From Duganella sp. CF402 (GTDB taxonomy: Bacteria; Pseudomonadota; Gammaproteobacteria; Burkholderiales; Burkholderiaceae_D): 64,000 nt of DNA. Below are positions 9,024 through 19,783 of the stretch, in pieces. The stretch spans positions 1-64,000 of the forward strand of contig NZ_FOBG01000001.1 of assembly GCF_900109645.1 (NCBI RefSeq), read 5' to 3'. Under the pieces are notes generated by a model. The model had not been told where the DNA came from and ran no database searches. It was given only the letters and a program-made list of their open reading frames with translations. Within the stretch, counting starts at the first letter, position 1, and every line of letters begins with the position of its first letter. A program made the translations under genes and the position numbers.

Positions 9024-10061
9024 TTAACTACGCCCACCCAGGGTGCCGCGCAGGACCGGCCCGATTTTCGCGAGCGGTAAAATCATCTGCGCCGCGTCCA
9101 GTTCAGCTGCGGCGCGCGGCATGCCGTACACCGCACTGCTGGCCTGGTCCTGGGCGATGGTGGTGTGGCCGGCGCGGCGCATGGCCAGCAAGCCTTCAGC
9201 GCCATCGCGTCCCATGCCGGTCAATAGTACACCAACTGCCTCGCCCTTCCAGTGTTGGGCCACACAGTGGAAGAATACGTCCACCGACGGGCGGTAGGCA
9301 TAGTCCTTTGGATTGGCATCGTAACGCAAGCGGTGGTTTTGATCCAGCGTCAGGTGGTCGTTGCTCTTGGCGATAAGGACGGTACCGGCCGCCAGTTCGT
9401 CGCCTTCATCGATGGCGCGCACCGGCATGTCGAGCTGCTCGCCCAGCCAGCGCGCGAAGTTGTCGGCGAAGTGCTGGTCGATGTGCTGCACCACCACGAT
9501 GGCGCAGCCACGCGGCGGCTTCCATCCGGCCAGCATCTTGGACACCGCCACCGGACCGCCGGTGGAGGCGCCGATGGCCAGCAGGGCGGTGACCCGTTCG
9601 GCGTCGGACGCATCGGCCGCGCCGTTGCCGTTGAGGGCAGTCTTGGGCAGCATGGCCTGGTTGCCGCCGCTGTGGCGTATCAGCTTGTCCATCGTGCGGA
9701 TCTTGGCCAGCAGCTCGGCATCGCCGCCTGGCTGGCCTTGCAGCACCGGCGTCGCTGTCACATCCAGTGCGCCCGCACCGAGGGCGCGGAACACCTGGTT
9801 GACGTTGTCCTGCGGGCGGCCGGTGACGATCAGGATGGCGCACGGGCTTTGCTCCATGATCTGGCGCGTCGCCTCCACGCCGTCCAGCTCCGGCATGTTC
9901 AAATCCATCAGCACCAGGTCCGGGCGGTTTTCCGCGCACATGCGCACCGCTTCGGCGCCGGTGCGGGCGATCCACAGCACCTGATGTTCGGCGGTGCTGG
10001 CGACCACGCGCCGCAGCGCTTCGGCGGCCATTGCGACATCGTTGGCGATGGCGATTTTCAT
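9024..10061 (-). CDS. wspF: WspF: CheB-like methylesterase response regulator
   Basis: 345 residues with a REC domain (phospho-acceptor D53 in LMDLNMP) and a C-terminal CheB methylesterase domain whose catalytic triad is visible: S166 in GASTGGP, H193 in VQHID and D287 in GMGRDGAEG. It removes methyl groups from the Wsp receptor and so resets signalling; in Pseudomonas, loss of wspF locks the pathway on and gives wrinkly colonies. Its ATG overlaps the wspE stop by four bases. Confidence 0.95.
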   Translation of the reverse strand: MKIAIANDVAMAAEALRRVVASTAEHQVLWIARTGAEAVRMCAENRPDLVLMDLNMPELDGVEATRQIMEQSPCAILIVTGRPQDNVNQVFRALGAGALDVTATPVLQGQPGGDAELLAKIRTMDKLIRHSGGNQAMLPKTALNGNGAADASDAERVTALLAIGASTGGPVAVSKMLAGWKPPRGCAIVVVQHIDQHFADNFARWLGEQLDMPVRAIDEGDELAAGTVLIAKSNDHLTLDQNHRLRYDANPKDYAYRPSVDVFFHCVAQHWKGEAVGVLLTGMGRDGAEGLLAMRRAGHTTIAQDQASSAVYGMPRAAAELDAAQMILPLAKIGPVLRGTLGGRS

Positions 10062-12328
10062 CTGCGGGCGTCTCCAATTAAATCGCTGACGGCATCGAGC
10101 AGGGTCTCGTCGTGGAAGCTGCCCTTGGTCAGGTAGTAGTCGGCGCCTGCCGAGAGGCCGCGTGCGCGGTCCTCAGGCCGGTCTTTGTAAGAGACTATCA
10201 TGACTGGCAGCTTGTGCAAGTGGATGTCTTTTTTAATTAACGTCACCAGTTCGATACCGTCCATGCGGGGCATGTCGACGTCGGTGATCACCAGGTCGTA
10301 ATCGCCGCTGCGCACCACGTTCCAGCCGTCGATGCCGTCGATGGCGATATCGACCTGGAAGCCGCGGCCAAGCAGCAGCTTGCGTTCCATCTCGCGCACG
10401 GTGAGCGAGTCGTCGACCACCAGGATGCGCTTGGTCTTGCGGCGCTCGGCGGCGTCGGACTTGGCCAGTTGATGCAGGCCGCCTTCGTGCAGCAGCTTGT
10501 CGATCGAGAGCAGCAGGTCCGGCACGTCGAGGATCAGCACCGGTTCGCCGTTGTCGAGCAGGGCGGCGGCCGAGATGTCGCGCATCTTGCCGAAGATAGG
10601 ATCGATGGCTTGCACCGCCAGGCTTTGTTCGCCGCGTATGGCTTCCACCACCAGCGCGTAGCGGCGCGCGCCGGCGCCGATCACCACCACCGGCAGCTCG
10701 TTGCTGCCGGCGTCGGTGTCGCCCAGTTCCAGCACTTGCGAGGCCGAGACCAGCCCGAGATGCTCGCCGCCGAAGTCGAAGAACTGTTTGCTCTCCAGCG
10801 TGTGGATGGCCGACTGCGGCACCTTGAGCACCCGCTCCACCTGCACGATGGGCACTGCGTAGGCTTCGCCTTTGATGTCGACCACCAGCGCGCGCACGAT
10901 CGATTGCGTCAGCGGCAGGGTGATGTAGGTGTTGAAGCCGACGCCCAGTTCGGACTCGATGCGCACGGTGCCGTTTTGCGAGCGGATGGTTTCGTGCACG
11001 ATGTCGAGGCCAACGCCGCGTCCTGAAATTTCGGTGATGTTTTCTTTCAGGCTGAAGGCGGGCAGGAACAGGAATTCCATCAGCTCCGCCGGCGACATGG
11101 AGGCGGCCATTTGGGCCGGCGCCATTTTGCGCTCGATCACGCGGGCGCGGATTTTTTCCAGGTTCACGCCTTTGCCGTCGTCGCGGATTTCGATGCTCAG
11201 CATGCCGGCGCGGTGTTTGGCTTCCAGCACAATGGTGCCGGTGCCCGGCTTGCCGGCGGCGATGCGCTCGGCGGCGCTGTCCATGCCGTGGTCGATGGCG
11301 TTGCGCAGCATGTGGTTGAGCGGGCTCTCGATCCTGGCAAGGATGTCGCGGTCTACCAGCGTGTCTTCGCCGATGATGTGCAGTTGCACGTCCTTGCCCA
11401 GGCTGCGCGAGAGGTCGCGCACCATGCGCGGGAAGTGCTGCACGCCGTCGCGGAAGGGACGCATGCGCATGGTCAGCACTTCGTCCACCATGCCTTGCGA
11501 AACGCCGAGCAGGCGGCGCTCGTAGGCTTCGATGTCGGCGATGTGTTCGAGCACGAACTGCTTGAGCGGATGGGTCTTTTGCAATGCCAGCAGGGATTTC
11601 TCTTTCAGGCTGGCGTCGCTGCTGTTGGAGATGGCTTCGTGCAGTTGTTCGATCAGCGAGAACAGGCTGCTCTGGTTGCGCTTGAAGCGCTGCATGTTCT
11701 GGATGAACGGGTGCATCTGGTGCGCGTTGATGCGCGATTCGCTGGCCAGCGAGAGCAGCTTGTCGAAGTTCTGCGCGTGCTTCATCGGCGCGTGCGCGGG
11801 CTGGCGCGCGGCCGGTGCGTCATCGGTGACCGGCGCGGCGACAGGTGCTGCGGCAGGCGAGGGGGCAGCGGGCGGCGGCGGTGCTGGCGGCGGCAGGCCC
11901 ACCGGCTCCGGCAGGAAGGCGATGGTGCTGATGGCGCTGAGCGTGGATTTTATCTGCCCGCCGTTGGCGGCCAGCCAGGCATCGACGCCGCTGTCCTGCA
12001 GGCGCGATGCCTGCAGGATCAGGTCCACGCCGGCCAGCAGCACGTCGACCCGGTTGGGCGTCAGCGCCAGCTTGCCGTTCTGCGCGGCGATGAAGGCATC
12101 CTCCATGCCGTGCGCCAGCTGTACCACCACTTCCAGTCCGACGATGGCGGCCGCGCCCTTGATCGAATGCGCCGCGCGCATCATCGATTCGACCGCGCTG
12201 GCGTCATCCTTCAGGCGTTCCATCGCCAGCAGGCCGTCGGTCAGGATTTGCGTCTGGCTGTCGGCCTCCATGCGGAACAGGTCCAGCATGGAGAACTGGC
12301 TCAGGTCTCCGTTGTTATCGACGCTCAT
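10058..12328 (-). CDS. wspE: WspE: CheA-like hybrid histidine kinase
   Basis: 756 residues in the order HPt domain (H54 in AAHSIKGAA), Pro/Ala-rich linker (about 145-175), dimerisation and HATPase domain (DHGMDSA, then DDGKGV and GRGVGLDIV), a CheW-like domain, and a C-terminal REC (about 634-756, phospho-acceptor D683 in ITDVDMP). It autophosphorylates at the HPt histidine when the receptor is active and passes phosphate to WspR and WspF. The fused REC is standard for WspE. It overlaps both neighbours by ATGA. Confidence 0.95.
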   Translation of the reverse strand: MSVDNNGDLSQFSMLDLFRMEADSQTQILTDGLLAMERLKDDASAVESMMRAAHSIKGAAAIVGLEVVVQLAHGMEDAFIAAQNGKLALTPNRVDVLLAGVDLILQASRLQDSGVDAWLAANGGQIKSTLSAISTIAFLPEPVGLPPPAPPPPAAPSPAAAPVAAPVTDDAPAARQPAHAPMKHAQNFDKLLSLASESRINAHQMHPFIQNMQRFKRNQSSLFSLIEQLHEAISNSSDASLKEKSLLALQKTHPLKQFVLEHIADIEAYERRLLGVSQGMVDEVLTMRMRPFRDGVQHFPRMVRDLSRSLGKDVQLHIIGEDTLVDRDILARIESPLNHMLRNAIDHGMDSAAERIAAGKPGTGTIVLEAKHRAGMLSIEIRDDGKGVNLEKIRARVIERKMAPAQMAASMSPAELMEFLFLPAFSLKENITEISGRGVGLDIVHETIRSQNGTVRIESELGVGFNTYITLPLTQSIVRALVVDIKGEAYAVPIVQVERVLKVPQSAIHTLESKQFFDFGGEHLGLVSASQVLELGDTDAGSNELPVVVIGAGARRYALVVEAIRGEQSLAVQAIDPIFGKMRDISAAALLDNGEPVLILDVPDLLLSIDKLLHEGGLHQLAKSDAAERRKTKRILVVDDSLTVREMERKLLLGRGFQVDIAIDGIDGWNVVRSGDYDLVITDVDMPRMDGIELVTLIKKDIHLHKLPVMIVSYKDRPEDRARGLSAGADYYLTKGSFHDETLLDAVSDLIGDARR

Positions 12329-12990
12329 CGTAGGGTTCTCGCGAGTTGGTAGCCGATCAGCGCTTCGTCCAGCAGGCCGATACGCATGTCCTGATGCGAT
12401 ATCACGCCGGAGAGGAAGCGGGACAGGCCCTTGTTGATGGTGGCGGCCGGCGCTTGCACGCCGCTGGCGGCGTAGCGCAGGATGCCGTGCAGGTCAGCCA
12501 CCGGCAGCGCGTAGGCCTGGTCTTCCCAGCGGGTGAGCAGCAGGCGCGCGAAGGTGTGGCGGTGGGTGGCGGCTTCGCCTTCGTTTTCGTCGATGTCCAG
12601 CAGGTCGGCCAGCGCCATGCAGGGATACAGCGTGCCGCCGACGTTGACGATGCCGCCCAAACCGCGCGCGTCGCGATGTGGCAGGCGGTGCGGCTTGGCG
12701 ATCGGCGCCACCGAGACGAACATGCGGGTCGGCAGCGACAGCCATTCGCGGCCGATGCGGAACACCAGGCAGGAACTGTCCTGCTGCTGGTTGTCGGTGG
12801 CGGCCTGGCTGAAGTGGGCGGCCCAGTCTTTCTTGTAGTCGTCGCCGACCTGGCGTTGCAGGTTTTGCTGCGCGGCGGCGGCGTAGACTTCGCAGTTGCG
12901 GCAGTGGACGTGCTGTTCCAGCTTGTCGCAGCTTTGGTCGCCGTTCACGCCGATCCGGTTCCAGCAGGCTTCGATGATGGTTGTGCTCAT
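12325..12990 (-). CDS. wspD: WspD: CheW-like adaptor
   Basis: 221 residues with an N-terminal cysteine-bearing segment (CWNRIG, then CDKLEQHVHCRNC) typical of WspD rather than of short CheW proteins, and a C-terminal CheW domain (about 65-215). It couples the receptor array to WspE. The Cys cluster may bind a metal, which is inference. It starts 11 bases after wspC, and its stop overlaps the wspE ATG. Confidence 0.92.
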   Translation of the reverse strand: MSTTIIEACWNRIGVNGDQSCDKLEQHVHCRNCEVYAAAAQQNLQRQVGDDYKKDWAAHFSQAATDNQQQDSSCLVFRIGREWLSLPTRMFVSVAPIAKPHRLPHRDARGLGGIVNVGGTLYPCMALADLLDIDENEGEAATHRHTFARLLLTRWEDQAYALPVADLHGILRYAASGVQAPAATINKGLSRFLSGVISHQDMRIGLLDEALIGYQLARTLR

Positions 12991-13001
12991 GGCTTAGCGT
13001 C

Positions 13002-14282
13002 TCAGGAGGCCTGCTGGCGTTTGTAGATGCGGGCGGCGCGCGCTTTGAGCGCGGCGGCGCCGGCGGCGTCGTTGTTGGCTTCGGCCAGCAGGGCAAGGTG
13101 GCACAGGGCTTCGTAGTGGTCGGGCTGCAGGTAGATGCAGCGCTTCCAGTAGTCCGAGGCCATCTGCGGCTTGTTGGTCAATTCGTTCAGCAGGCCGAGG
13201 ATGAAGTAGGCTTCGGCCGATTCCGGATGCCGGGCCAGATGGTCGCGGCACTTGCTCTCGGCGGCCTTGACGTCGCCCAGGTCGGCCAGACGGCGCGCTT
13301 CGGCCAGCAGGTCAGCCGCCGGCGCCGGTGCGCTCGCAGCGGGGGGCGCGGCGGCACTGGCACGCGCAGCGCGCACCGGCGTAGGGGCGGGGGCAGGGGC
13401 AGGGGCAGACGGCGGCAGCGATGGCGGCGAGGCGATGCTGCGCGCGGCGCGCGGCGGCGGAGCCTTGGCCGGTGCGCGTGGCGTGTGGGCCGGCTTGCGC
13501 AGCGGCGCTGCGGCTTCCTTCTGCAAGCCGAACGCCTGGTTAATCGGCAGTGGCGAGAAGCCGTGCTGGCAGAACGACGGCACTTCGGCGTAGCCGGCGA
13601 ACAGCTGGCCGTCATCCATCAGCAGCGCTTCCAGTTTTCCGATGGCGGCCTTGGTGGTCGGCTTGTCGAAGTAGATCAGCAGGTTGCGGCAAAACACCAC
13701 GTCGTAGTAGCGGTTGCGCGTGGCGAGGTCGAACTCCAGCAGGTTGCCCTGTTTGAAGCGCACCTGCTTGCGTATGGCGTCGTTGATGCGGTAGTCGCCA
13801 TCGCCGACGTTGCTGAAGTGCTGGTCGCGGAACGCCAGGTCCTGCGCGCGGAAAGCGTTGCGGCCGTAGATGCCGCTGCGCGCGCGCTCGACGCAGGTCG
13901 GGCTGATGTCGAAGGCTTCGATGATGAAGTTATGCGGCGCGATGCCGGCGTCCGTCAACACCATCGCCATCGTGTACGGTTCCTCGCCGCCGGCGCAGGG
14001 GATCGACAGGATGCGTACCAGCCGTTCGCTGTTGACGGCCAGCCGTGCGCGCACGAAGTCCGTCATCGCCGCGAAGGCTTGCGCATCGCGGTAGAACCAC
14101 GACTCCGGCACCACCACCAGTTCCACCAGCGCGGTCAGCTCTTCGGGCGTGATCTGCTCCAGGTAGGCATCATGGTCGGTGACGGCGGTTTGCTCCATGC
14201 GGTTCTTGATCGCGCGTTCGACCACCGACTTGGACAAGTTCAAGCCGGTGGCGGCGCGCAGCATGGACTGGGCCGGCGTCAT
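13002..14282 (-). CDS. wspC: WspC: CheR-type receptor methyltransferase with TPR tail
   Basis: 426 residues: a CheR methyltransferase domain (about 1-270) with the SAM-binding IPCAGGEEPY and the FCRNLLIYF motif, a low-complexity Pro/Ala linker (about 285-335), and tetratricopeptide repeats (about 345-426). It methylates receptor glutamates with S-adenosylmethionine, opposing WspF. The TPR extension is usual for WspC. Its ATG overlaps the wspB stop by four bases. Confidence 0.94.
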   Translation of the reverse strand: MTPAQSMLRAATGLNLSKSVVERAIKNRMEQTAVTDHDAYLEQITPEELTALVELVVVPESWFYRDAQAFAAMTDFVRARLAVNSERLVRILSIPCAGGEEPYTMAMVLTDAGIAPHNFIIEAFDISPTCVERARSGIYGRNAFRAQDLAFRDQHFSNVGDGDYRINDAIRKQVRFKQGNLLEFDLATRNRYYDVVFCRNLLIYFDKPTTKAAIGKLEALLMDDGQLFAGYAEVPSFCQHGFSPLPINQAFGLQKEAAAPLRKPAHTPRAPAKAPPPRAARSIASPPSLPPSAPAPAPAPTPVRAARASAAAPPAASAPAPAADLLAEARRLADLGDVKAAESKCRDHLARHPESAEAYFILGLLNELTNKPQMASDYWKRCIYLQPDHYEALCHLALLAEANNDAAGAAALKARAARIYKRQQAS

Positions 14283-14737
14283 AAGGCGTTATCCGTGGTC
14301 TGGAACAGCAGCGCGCGCAGCTCGGCCGGCAGCAGCTGCGACAGTTCAACCAGCTGCAGCATGCCGTGGGCGTCGCTGGCCACCTGGCCGAGGAACGGCG
14401 CGGCCTGCACGCCGCTGTTGAGCAGCAGTTCGTCGCGCACTTCCTGCACGCCCAGCACGCGCTCTGCGCGCAGGCCAAGCGGGTGGTGCGCGCCTTCCGG
14501 CGTCACATAGTCGGCGACGATGATGCGGGTGTCGAAATGGTCCTCGCCGCTGGGCAGGCCGCTGGCGCGGCACAAGTCGATCACCGGCACCGAGGCGCCG
14601 TGCAGATCCATCAGCCCGGCCACGCTGTCCGGCGCCAGCGGCAGCTGCTTGAGCTCCACCAGCGGCAGCACGCGTACCACGTCGCGCAGGCGCAAGCCGT
14701 AGCGATCGGCGCCGATGTGGAAGACAAGGAGTTTCAC
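14279..14737 (-). CDS. wspB: WspB: CheW-like adaptor
   Basis: 152 residues forming a single CheW domain (start MKLLVFHIGADRYGL, then VPVIDLC and a GVQEV-type segment). It is the first of two CheW-like adaptors in the operon and links WspA to WspE at the membrane array. It is separated from wspA by one base and overlaps wspC by four, so translation is coupled. Confidence 0.92.
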   Translation of the reverse strand: MKLLVFHIGADRYGLRLRDVVRVLPLVELKQLPLAPDSVAGLMDLHGASVPVIDLCRASGLPSGEDHFDTRIIVADYVTPEGAHHPLGLRAERVLGVQEVRDELLLNSGVQAAPFLGQVASDAHGMLQLVELSQLLPAELRALLFQTTDNAL

Positions 14738-14738
14738 G

Positions 14739-16556
14739 TTACACCGCCACCGCGAAGTTGGCGACGCTGGTTTGCAGGTCGCCGGCCGCGTACTGCAGCT
14801 GGTGCACCGCCTCGCTGGTGGCTTTCAGCGATTCCACGGTCTGCTGGGTGGCGTCGTTCAGCTGCATCATGGTGGCGGTGATCTGTTCCGCGCCCACGGC
14901 CTGCGACTGCATCCCTTGCAGCACCACGTCGAACTGCGGCGCCAGTTTCTGCACCTGGTCCATCACGCCGGACAACTGATCGGTCACCTGGCGCACCTCG
15001 CCCACGCTGCGGCGGATCTCTTCCGAGAATTTATCCATGCCCATCACGCTGGCCGAGACGGCGGACTGCATCTCTTTCAGCATCTGCTCGATGTCCCAGG
15101 TCGAGACCGAGGTCTGGTCGGCCAGGCGGCGGATTTCAGTGGCCACCACCGAGAAGCCGCGTCCCGCCTCGCCGGCCTTCTCGGCTTCGATGGCGGCGTT
15201 CAGCGACAGGATGTTGGTCTGGTCGGCCACCTTGGTGATGGTAATCAGCACGCTGTTGATATTGGAGGCTTTCTCCGACAGCGCCGCCAGCTTGGCGTTG
15301 ATCGAATCGGTCGCCGACACCATGTGCTGCATGGTGCCGTCCATGCGTTTCAGGTTGTTCTGCGCGTCGGCGGTGGCGCTGGTGGTGTAGTCGGCGACGG
15401 CGGTGGCTTCTTCCATCGTCTTCAGCAGCTGCGAGGTGTTGGCCGAGATTTCCTTGGTGGTGCTGAGGATCTCGACGCTGGTCTGCGCCTGTTCGATGCC
15501 GGTGGCTTCCTGCTGCTTGGCCGAGGCGGCGATTTCGGTGGCCGAGGTGGTGACCTGGATGCCGGCCTTCTGCACATTGTTCAGCAGCGCGCGCAGGTTG
15601 CTGAACATGCGGTCCAGCCCACCGGCCAGGCGGCCGATGGCGTCCTCGCCTTGTACCGTGATCTGGCCGGTCAGGTCGCCGTCGGCGGCCTTGCTCACCA
15701 CGCCCAATAAAGAATCGACCTTGGACTTGAGCAGGTTGGTGGCCGCCAGTTCGTTGGCCTGGTTGTCCTGGATCGCTTGCGCCATGCGGTTGAACTCCGT
15801 GCTGACGTCGCCCAGTTCATCGTTGGACAGCACGCGCGCGCGCGCCGACTGGTCGCCGGCGGCGATCTTGTGCACGGCCTGGGTCAGGTTGTTGAGCGGC
15901 GCGAGCAGGGCGCGCGCCAGCAGCCACGCCACGCCCAGCGACAGCAGTACGCACACCATGCCGCCGCCGATCAGCACCGCGCGCATGGTTTCCTGCAGCT
16001 GCTCTGAAGCCTTGGTACGCGCCACCAGCAGGCGTTTCTCTTCGGCCGAGGCGTCATTCATGGTCTTGTAGACTTCACCGATGGCGGAGGTGGCGCTGCC
16101 GGACAGCTGCGGCGTGCGGCCCATTGCGTCGGCGGCGCCGACCTTGTCGCCCAGTTCCTGGCGCAGCTTGAGCTGCGATTCAATGATCTCGTCGCTCCAC
16201 GTGCGGATCATTTGCTCGAGCTTCTTGAAGCGCGCCACCTGGTCCGGATTGTCGGCGGTGAGTTTTTGCAGTTCGCCGATGGCGCCCGGCAGGTCGGCTA
16301 TTTCCTTGTGCGTGCGCTCAAGGCGCTGCTGATTGCCGGTCAGGTAGTAGCCGCGTGCTTCCACCTGCACTTGCAGCAGGTCGTTGCGCAACTGGTCGAT
16401 GGCGTGGATCACATCCATCGTATGCCGGTCCCACCCGTTGGCTTCGGACAGGTTGTTGAAGCGGTTGTAGGCGATGGATAACAGCACCAGGATGATGGCG
16501 AGGATGGCGCTAAAACTGAGGTACAGCTTCTTCTTGATGCTCAAGTCTTTAAACAT
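14739..16556 (-). CDS. wspA: WspA: membrane chemoreceptor of the Wsp system
   Basis: 605 residues: TM1 (about 11-31), a periplasmic four-helix-type sensor domain (about 32-190), TM2 (about 190-212), HAMP, then the cytoplasmic signalling hairpin with tip ADQTNILSLNAAIEAEKAG. In Pseudomonas, WspA senses surface contact or envelope stress and activates WspE. It is immediately followed by wspB, which fixes it as the operon receptor. It closely resembles the neighbouring receptor gene upstream, especially from the HAMP onwards. Confidence 0.93.
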   Translation of the reverse strand: MFKDLSIKKKLYLSFSAILAIILVLLSIAYNRFNNLSEANGWDRHTMDVIHAIDQLRNDLLQVQVEARGYYLTGNQQRLERTHKEIADLPGAIGELQKLTADNPDQVARFKKLEQMIRTWSDEIIESQLKLRQELGDKVGAADAMGRTPQLSGSATSAIGEVYKTMNDASAEEKRLLVARTKASEQLQETMRAVLIGGGMVCVLLSLGVAWLLARALLAPLNNLTQAVHKIAAGDQSARARVLSNDELGDVSTEFNRMAQAIQDNQANELAATNLLKSKVDSLLGVVSKAADGDLTGQITVQGEDAIGRLAGGLDRMFSNLRALLNNVQKAGIQVTTSATEIAASAKQQEATGIEQAQTSVEILSTTKEISANTSQLLKTMEEATAVADYTTSATADAQNNLKRMDGTMQHMVSATDSINAKLAALSEKASNINSVLITITKVADQTNILSLNAAIEAEKAGEAGRGFSVVATEIRRLADQTSVSTWDIEQMLKEMQSAVSASVMGMDKFSEEIRRSVGEVRQVTDQLSGVMDQVQKLAPQFDVVLQGMQSQAVGAEQITATMMQLNDATQQTVESLKATSEAVHQLQYAAGDLQTSVANFAVAV

Positions 16557-16625
16557 TTTTTCTCCAGGGCTGGCGGCTACCAGCGTGCGACTGGCATTGT
16601 CCCATACCGGCCGTTTTTATGGTAT

Positions 16626-18440
16626 TCAGGTCGCGACCGAAAAAGTGGCGACGCTGCTTTGCAGTCCGCCGGCGGCATACTGCAATTGATGGACTGCCTC
16701 GCTGGTCGATTTGAGCGATTCCACGGTTTGCTGGGTGGCGTCGTTCAACTGCATCATGGTTTCATTGATCTGCGATGCGCCGACGGCCTGCGACTGCATC
16801 CCTTGCAGCACCAGGTCAAATTGCGGCGCCAGTTTCTGTACCTGGTCCATCACGCCGGACAGCTGGTCGGTCACGGCGCGCACCTCGCCCACGCTGCGGC
16901 GGATCTCTTCCGAGAATTTGTCCATGCCCATCACGCTGGCCGAGACGGCGGACTGCATCTCTTTCAGCATCTGCTCGATATCCCAGGTGGAGACCGAGGT
17001 CTGGTCGGCCAGCCTGCGGATTTCGGTGGCCACCACCGAGAAGCCGCGTCCCGCCTCGCCGGCCTTTTCGGCCTCGATGGCGGCGTTCAGCGACAGGATG
17101 TTGGTCTGGTCGGCCACCTTGGTGATGGTAATCAGCACGCTGTTGATGTTGCTGGCTTTTTCCGACAGCGCCGCCAGCTTGGCGTTGATCGAGTCGGTGG
17201 CGGCGACCATGTTCTGCATGGTGCCGTCCATGCGTTTCAGGTTGCCCTGCGCGTCGGCGGTGGCGTGGGTGGTGTAGTCGGCCACCGAGGTGGCTTCCTC
17301 CATCGTCTTCACGAGGTGCGATATATTGGCCGAGATTTCCTTGGTGGTGGCGAGGATTTCGATGCTGGTCTGCGCCTGTTCGACGCCGGTGGCTTCCTGC
17401 TGCTTGGCCGAGGCGGCGATCTCGGTGGCCGAGGTGGTGACCTGGATGCCGGCCTTCTGCACATCGTTGATCAGGGCGCGCAGGTTGTCGAACATGCGTT
17501 CCAGTCCCGCCGCCAGCTGGCCGATGGCGTCTTCGCCCTGCACCGTGATTTGTCCGGTCAGGTCGCCGGCGGCGGCCTTCGACACCACGCCCAATAAAGA
17601 ATCGACCTTGGACTTGAGCAGGTTGGTGGCCGCCAGCTCCTTGGCCAGGTTGTCCTGTATCGATTGCGCCATCTGGTTGAAGGCGCGCGATACCTGGCCC
17701 AGTTCATCGTTGGAGCTGACCTCCACGCGCGCGCTTTGCTCGCCGTGGGCGATGCGCTCCACCACGGCGCTCAGACGCACCAGCGGTCCGGCCAGCGCCG
17801 AGGACAGCACGCCGCCAATGACGAGGGCCAGCACGGTGCAAACCGCGCCGCCGACGATCAGCAGCAGCATCATCGTTTGCGACAGGTTGCTGGAGAACTG
17901 ATTGCGCTCGGCCAGCAGGCGGTCTTCCTCGTCGCTGATCTCCTTGATCAGCAGGCGCGCTTCGGCGATGGTCTTGGCGCCATTCAGGACATCGGCCGAC
18001 GTGGCCACCTGCTGCGATACGCCGACCTGCTTGTTCAGGGCGCGGCGCTTTTCCAGCAGCGGGTGAATCACATTGTCGATCCAGCCTTGCACCATTGGCG
18101 CCAGCCGTTGCAGCCGCTCCTGTTGCGCGGGATTGTCGGCGGTCAGGCGCTTGATCGTGACCATGTGCTGGCGGATCTTTTCCTCTTCGATGGGGATCGG
18201 CTTGGTGATGCTTTCCTCGCCGGTCAGCATGAAGCCGCGGGTGGAGTTCTGGACCTGGATGACCGAGGTTTCGATCTCGCCCGCTTCCAGCAGGACGCGC
18301 AGCGTATGCTTGTCCCATTCATTGGCGACGGATAGCTTGGTGAAGTTGGCGTGGGCCGTGGCCAGCAGGATGACGATGATGACGATAATTGCGCCAAAGC
18401 CGCTGGCGAGTTTTTTCTTGATACTGAGGTTTGCTAGCAT
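16626..18440 (-). CDS. Second WspA-like chemoreceptor in tandem
   Basis: 604 residues from the ATG at 18440 (a longer frame begins at 18482, but this start gives the same length and the same SIKKKL opening as WspA). It has TM1, a divergent periplasmic domain, TM2, HAMP and a signalling domain almost identical to WspA. Long nucleotide tracts are also identical (for example around 15040-15095 and 16925-16980), implying recent duplication or gene conversion. It lies 69 bases before wspA on the same strand and is probably the first gene of the operon. It may form mixed arrays with WspA or detect another cue; this is inference. Confidence 0.85.
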   Translation of the reverse strand: MLANLSIKKKLASGFGAIIVIIVILLATAHANFTKLSVANEWDKHTLRVLLEAGEIETSVIQVQNSTRGFMLTGEESITKPIPIEEEKIRQHMVTIKRLTADNPAQQERLQRLAPMVQGWIDNVIHPLLEKRRALNKQVGVSQQVATSADVLNGAKTIAEARLLIKEISDEEDRLLAERNQFSSNLSQTMMLLLIVGGAVCTVLALVIGGVLSSALAGPLVRLSAVVERIAHGEQSARVEVSSNDELGQVSRAFNQMAQSIQDNLAKELAATNLLKSKVDSLLGVVSKAAAGDLTGQITVQGEDAIGQLAAGLERMFDNLRALINDVQKAGIQVTTSATEIAASAKQQEATGVEQAQTSIEILATTKEISANISHLVKTMEEATSVADYTTHATADAQGNLKRMDGTMQNMVAATDSINAKLAALSEKASNINSVLITITKVADQTNILSLNAAIEAEKAGEAGRGFSVVATEIRRLADQTSVSTWDIEQMLKEMQSAVSASVMGMDKFSEEIRRSVGEVRAVTDQLSGVMDQVQKLAPQFDLVLQGMQSQAVGASQINETMMQLNDATQQTVESLKSTSEAVHQLQYAAGGLQSSVATFSVAT

Positions 18441-18479
18441 GGTGGCTTCACTCTCGATCAGACGGTGGAGCCAATGTAT

Positions 18480-18510
18480 CAAAAAAATGGCCGCTCAGCG
18501 AGCGGCCATT
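18480..18510 (-). terminator. Terminator after argG
   Basis: ATGGCCGCT (18487-18495) and AGCGGCCAT (18501-18509) pair perfectly. On the minus strand the stem is followed by a run of seven Ts, 22 bases beyond the argG stop. It separates the arginine genes from the Wsp operon. Confidence 0.88.
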
Positions 18511-18531
18511 CCTGGGAGAAGCGAATGTGGC

Positions 18532-19764
<1,233 letters not shown>

Positions 19765-19783
19765 GATGGTTCTCTTTAGGTGA

